A stretch of DNA of 64,000 nt, taken from assembly GCA_964035575.1 (NCBI GenBank), contig OZ037907.1:62001-126000 (forward strand), written 5' to 3'. How positions within the stretch are numbered: the stretch's first letter is position 1; every line of letters begins with the position of its first letter. This document shows positions 62,726 through 64,000 of the stretch, one piece after another. The translations under genes were made by a program, and so were the position numbers. The notes below the pieces were generated by a model, which did not search any database, was not told the DNA's origin, and was given only the letters and a program-made list of their open reading frames with translations. The DNA comes from Rhynchopus sp. YZ270_cl-10. Lineage: Eukaryota; Euglenozoa; Diplonemea; Diplonemida; Diplonemidae.

Positions 62726-63044
62726 GCCACAAAAGGTTAATAACTTCCCCCCCATCACCCCCATAGGTGGTGACCCGCCCTTCAATGCTTCACTTCAATG
62801 CAGTTAAAACTTAAGAGAATCAGGTCAGCCCCTCCCATCCCTTTTCACATTGTTATAATTTATTCTAGAAAAAGAAATCCTTTTGCTTCAGATGGCACCT
62901 TATAGACATCAGGCACTTCAAAAGCTAAAATATCAGTTATTTTTTTTTTGAAAGTTTTTTTTTTTTGTATACCTTCTTTCTTCAACATCAATCACAAAAA
63001 AAATAGTGGAGATTTGCCCCAACAACAATTTATCAAAAAATTTC

Positions 63045-64000
63045 TCAAAAGAGGAGGTTAAAGTGTCCACTCCCCACATCCCTCAGGGTAACCTTTGGGT
63101 TGATCTCGGAGACGATGCGGGAGAGCGTTTCGAGCCCAAGAGCTGAAGGAAACTCCTCATCTCTCAGTGGCAACTGCCCGCCATGCCAGGCGAGTTCGAG
63201 GGTTTCAAGCCCTCCGACGGCCTTAAGCAGGAGGAGCAGCTCTGCGGACGTCTTCAATACTGGACCTAACGTCAACCAGGTAAGCCCAGACGGCAAACCC
63301 TCAAGCGCCATGACGTCCATCACCCCTTCCGCTTCTACACCACATACCCCCAGCCGTTTGAGATTCGGAAAGCGTGAACGGAGCCCTCTAAACGCATTCT
63401 TGGTCAAACTCTTTCCCAACCCTTTTCCTAATGTCGCATCATGAACGTGAAGCCATGACAGAGACGGAACCACTTCTATTGTGAACATATCGTCGTCCAC
63501 TGAGCTGGGCGGGAGCAGATACAACTCAAGCCTCGCAAGGTGCGGACAGCTTGACAGCACCTCGGAGACAAGAAAGTTTGTTATATCACCATACAGTATG
63601 ACTGCCGACAACGTTCCAAGACTGGGCTTGCTTCTCAAATGCCTCGTCAAAGGGGTTTCCAGCAAGGACAACTGCGTTTGCAACACCAACGCATCGGTTC
63701 CTATCACATCATGATACGACGTCCAATGAGGGTCCCACCCAGCTGCCTCGACATGAAACTCTCTCAACCCTTCAAACGAATCAAAAAACGCATTAAATGC
63801 TAACGGACTAATCTGCGACGTCGGCGTCATCGCATCCCACCTCTCGGTACCTCCTGCCCCACTCTTTAACCGAATCCTCGACAAATTTGGACAACATATC
63901 TGCAACGTCTTCACATCCGGAATCGACCAACAAAAACAAGCCGAAAGGGTTAACTCTTGCAACAAAGGGCTTCTCCCTGTTACATCAAGAACGTCAGTTA
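63045..64000 (-). CDS. Leucine-rich repeat protein, partial (continues past window)
   Basis: The frame is open to the right edge, so the N-terminus is missing; at least 318 residues are visible. Irregular LRRs of the F-box/RNI-like kind recur: LLQELTLSACFCW, CPNLSRIRLKSG, CPHLARLELYLLP, FPNLKRLGVCGV, SGLTWLTLGPVL, GLETLELAWHGG. The protein ends at GSGHFNLLF. Repeat length varies (about 25-40), unlike the regular 25-residue LRRs of the gene at 43406, so the two are not close paralogues. LRR solenoids of this type bind proteins and often select substrates for SCF ligases; no F-box is visible because the start lies outside the window. Confidence 0.75.
   Translation of the reverse strand, partial: TDVLDVTGRSPLLQELTLSACFCWSIPDVKTLQICCPNLSRIRLKSGAGGTERWDAMTPTSQISPLAFNAFFDSFEGLREFHVEAAGWDPHWTSYHDVIGTDALVLQTQLSLLETPLTRHLRSKPSLGTLSAVILYGDITNFLVSEVLSSCPHLARLELYLLPPSSVDDDMFTIEVVPSLSWLHVHDATLGKGLGKSLTKNAFRGLRSRFPNLKRLGVCGVEAEGVMDVMALEGLPSGLTWLTLGPVLKTSAELLLLLKAVGGLETLELAWHGGQLPLRDEEFPSALGLETLSRIVSEINPKVTLRDVGSGHFNLLF

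Larger units (their letters stand above)
61842..63044. other. Spacer with foldback MITE and hairpin repeat
   Basis: Holds the DUF4116 leader, an ACTAGT foldback element (62037-62178), a dispersed hairpin repeat (62666-62725), and the T-rich 3' region of the LRR gene. A minus-strand stretch at 61925-62010 (FERKLPESLSIQWRKN) is weakly protein-like. No gene called. Confidence 0.5.

Overview
The window is nuclear DNA of a microbial eukaryote. Genes are separated by long, homopolymer-rich spacers, and two genes contain short GT-AG introns (68 to 179 bp). Typical eukaryotic families are present: DRG1 GTPase, a PX-BAR sorting nexin, RING proteins, and ankyrin, LRR and DUF4116 repeat proteins. Coding regions are GC-richer than spacers. 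I cannot place the organism below 'protist' from sequence alone. All confidently recognised genes lie on the minus strand.

Layout. 1-10.9 kb holds a membrane RING protein, a small ubiquitin-like/ankyrin protein, a ThiE/TenI-like protein, a tiny RING protein and a sorting nexin, with dispersed SINE-like repeats between them. 10.9-13.9 kb is a foldback-type mobile element made of AGATCT palindromes, carrying a captured, intron-bearing gene fragment. 14.4-15.9 kb is a four-exon DRG1. 16.8-43.0 kb is a head-to-tail array of seven 3,768-bp units, each with one identical secreted, animal-type transglutaminase gene (769 aa, Cys-His-Asp triad, two N-terminal eight-cysteine modules). 43.4-44.4 kb is an LRR gene whose ubiquitin-like N-terminus is in another frame. 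45.1-48.0 kb is a second foldback element (GGTACC palindromes). 48.3-61.9 kb is an incomplete tandem duplication of an ankyrin gene plus a DUF4116 gene. A 3.9-kb composite of repeats, including a third foldback element (51.26-53.03 kb), interrupts the first copy, and the second ankyrin copy survives only as a scrap. The right edge (63.0-64.0 kb) is a partial LRR protein.

Connections. Four gene types (3.8, 43.4, 48.3 and 55/59 kb) share one design: a short beta-grasp/ubiquitin-like N-terminus followed by a different repeat scaffold (ANK, LRR or DUF4116). This looks like a locally expanding adaptor family. The three large foldback elements share core sequence, but each has inverted termini built from its own short motif. 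This is the most unusual structure here. The two DUF4116 copies differ almost only at amino-acid-changing positions, and the transglutaminase copies do not differ at all, so the two families in one neighbourhood appear to evolve in opposite ways.
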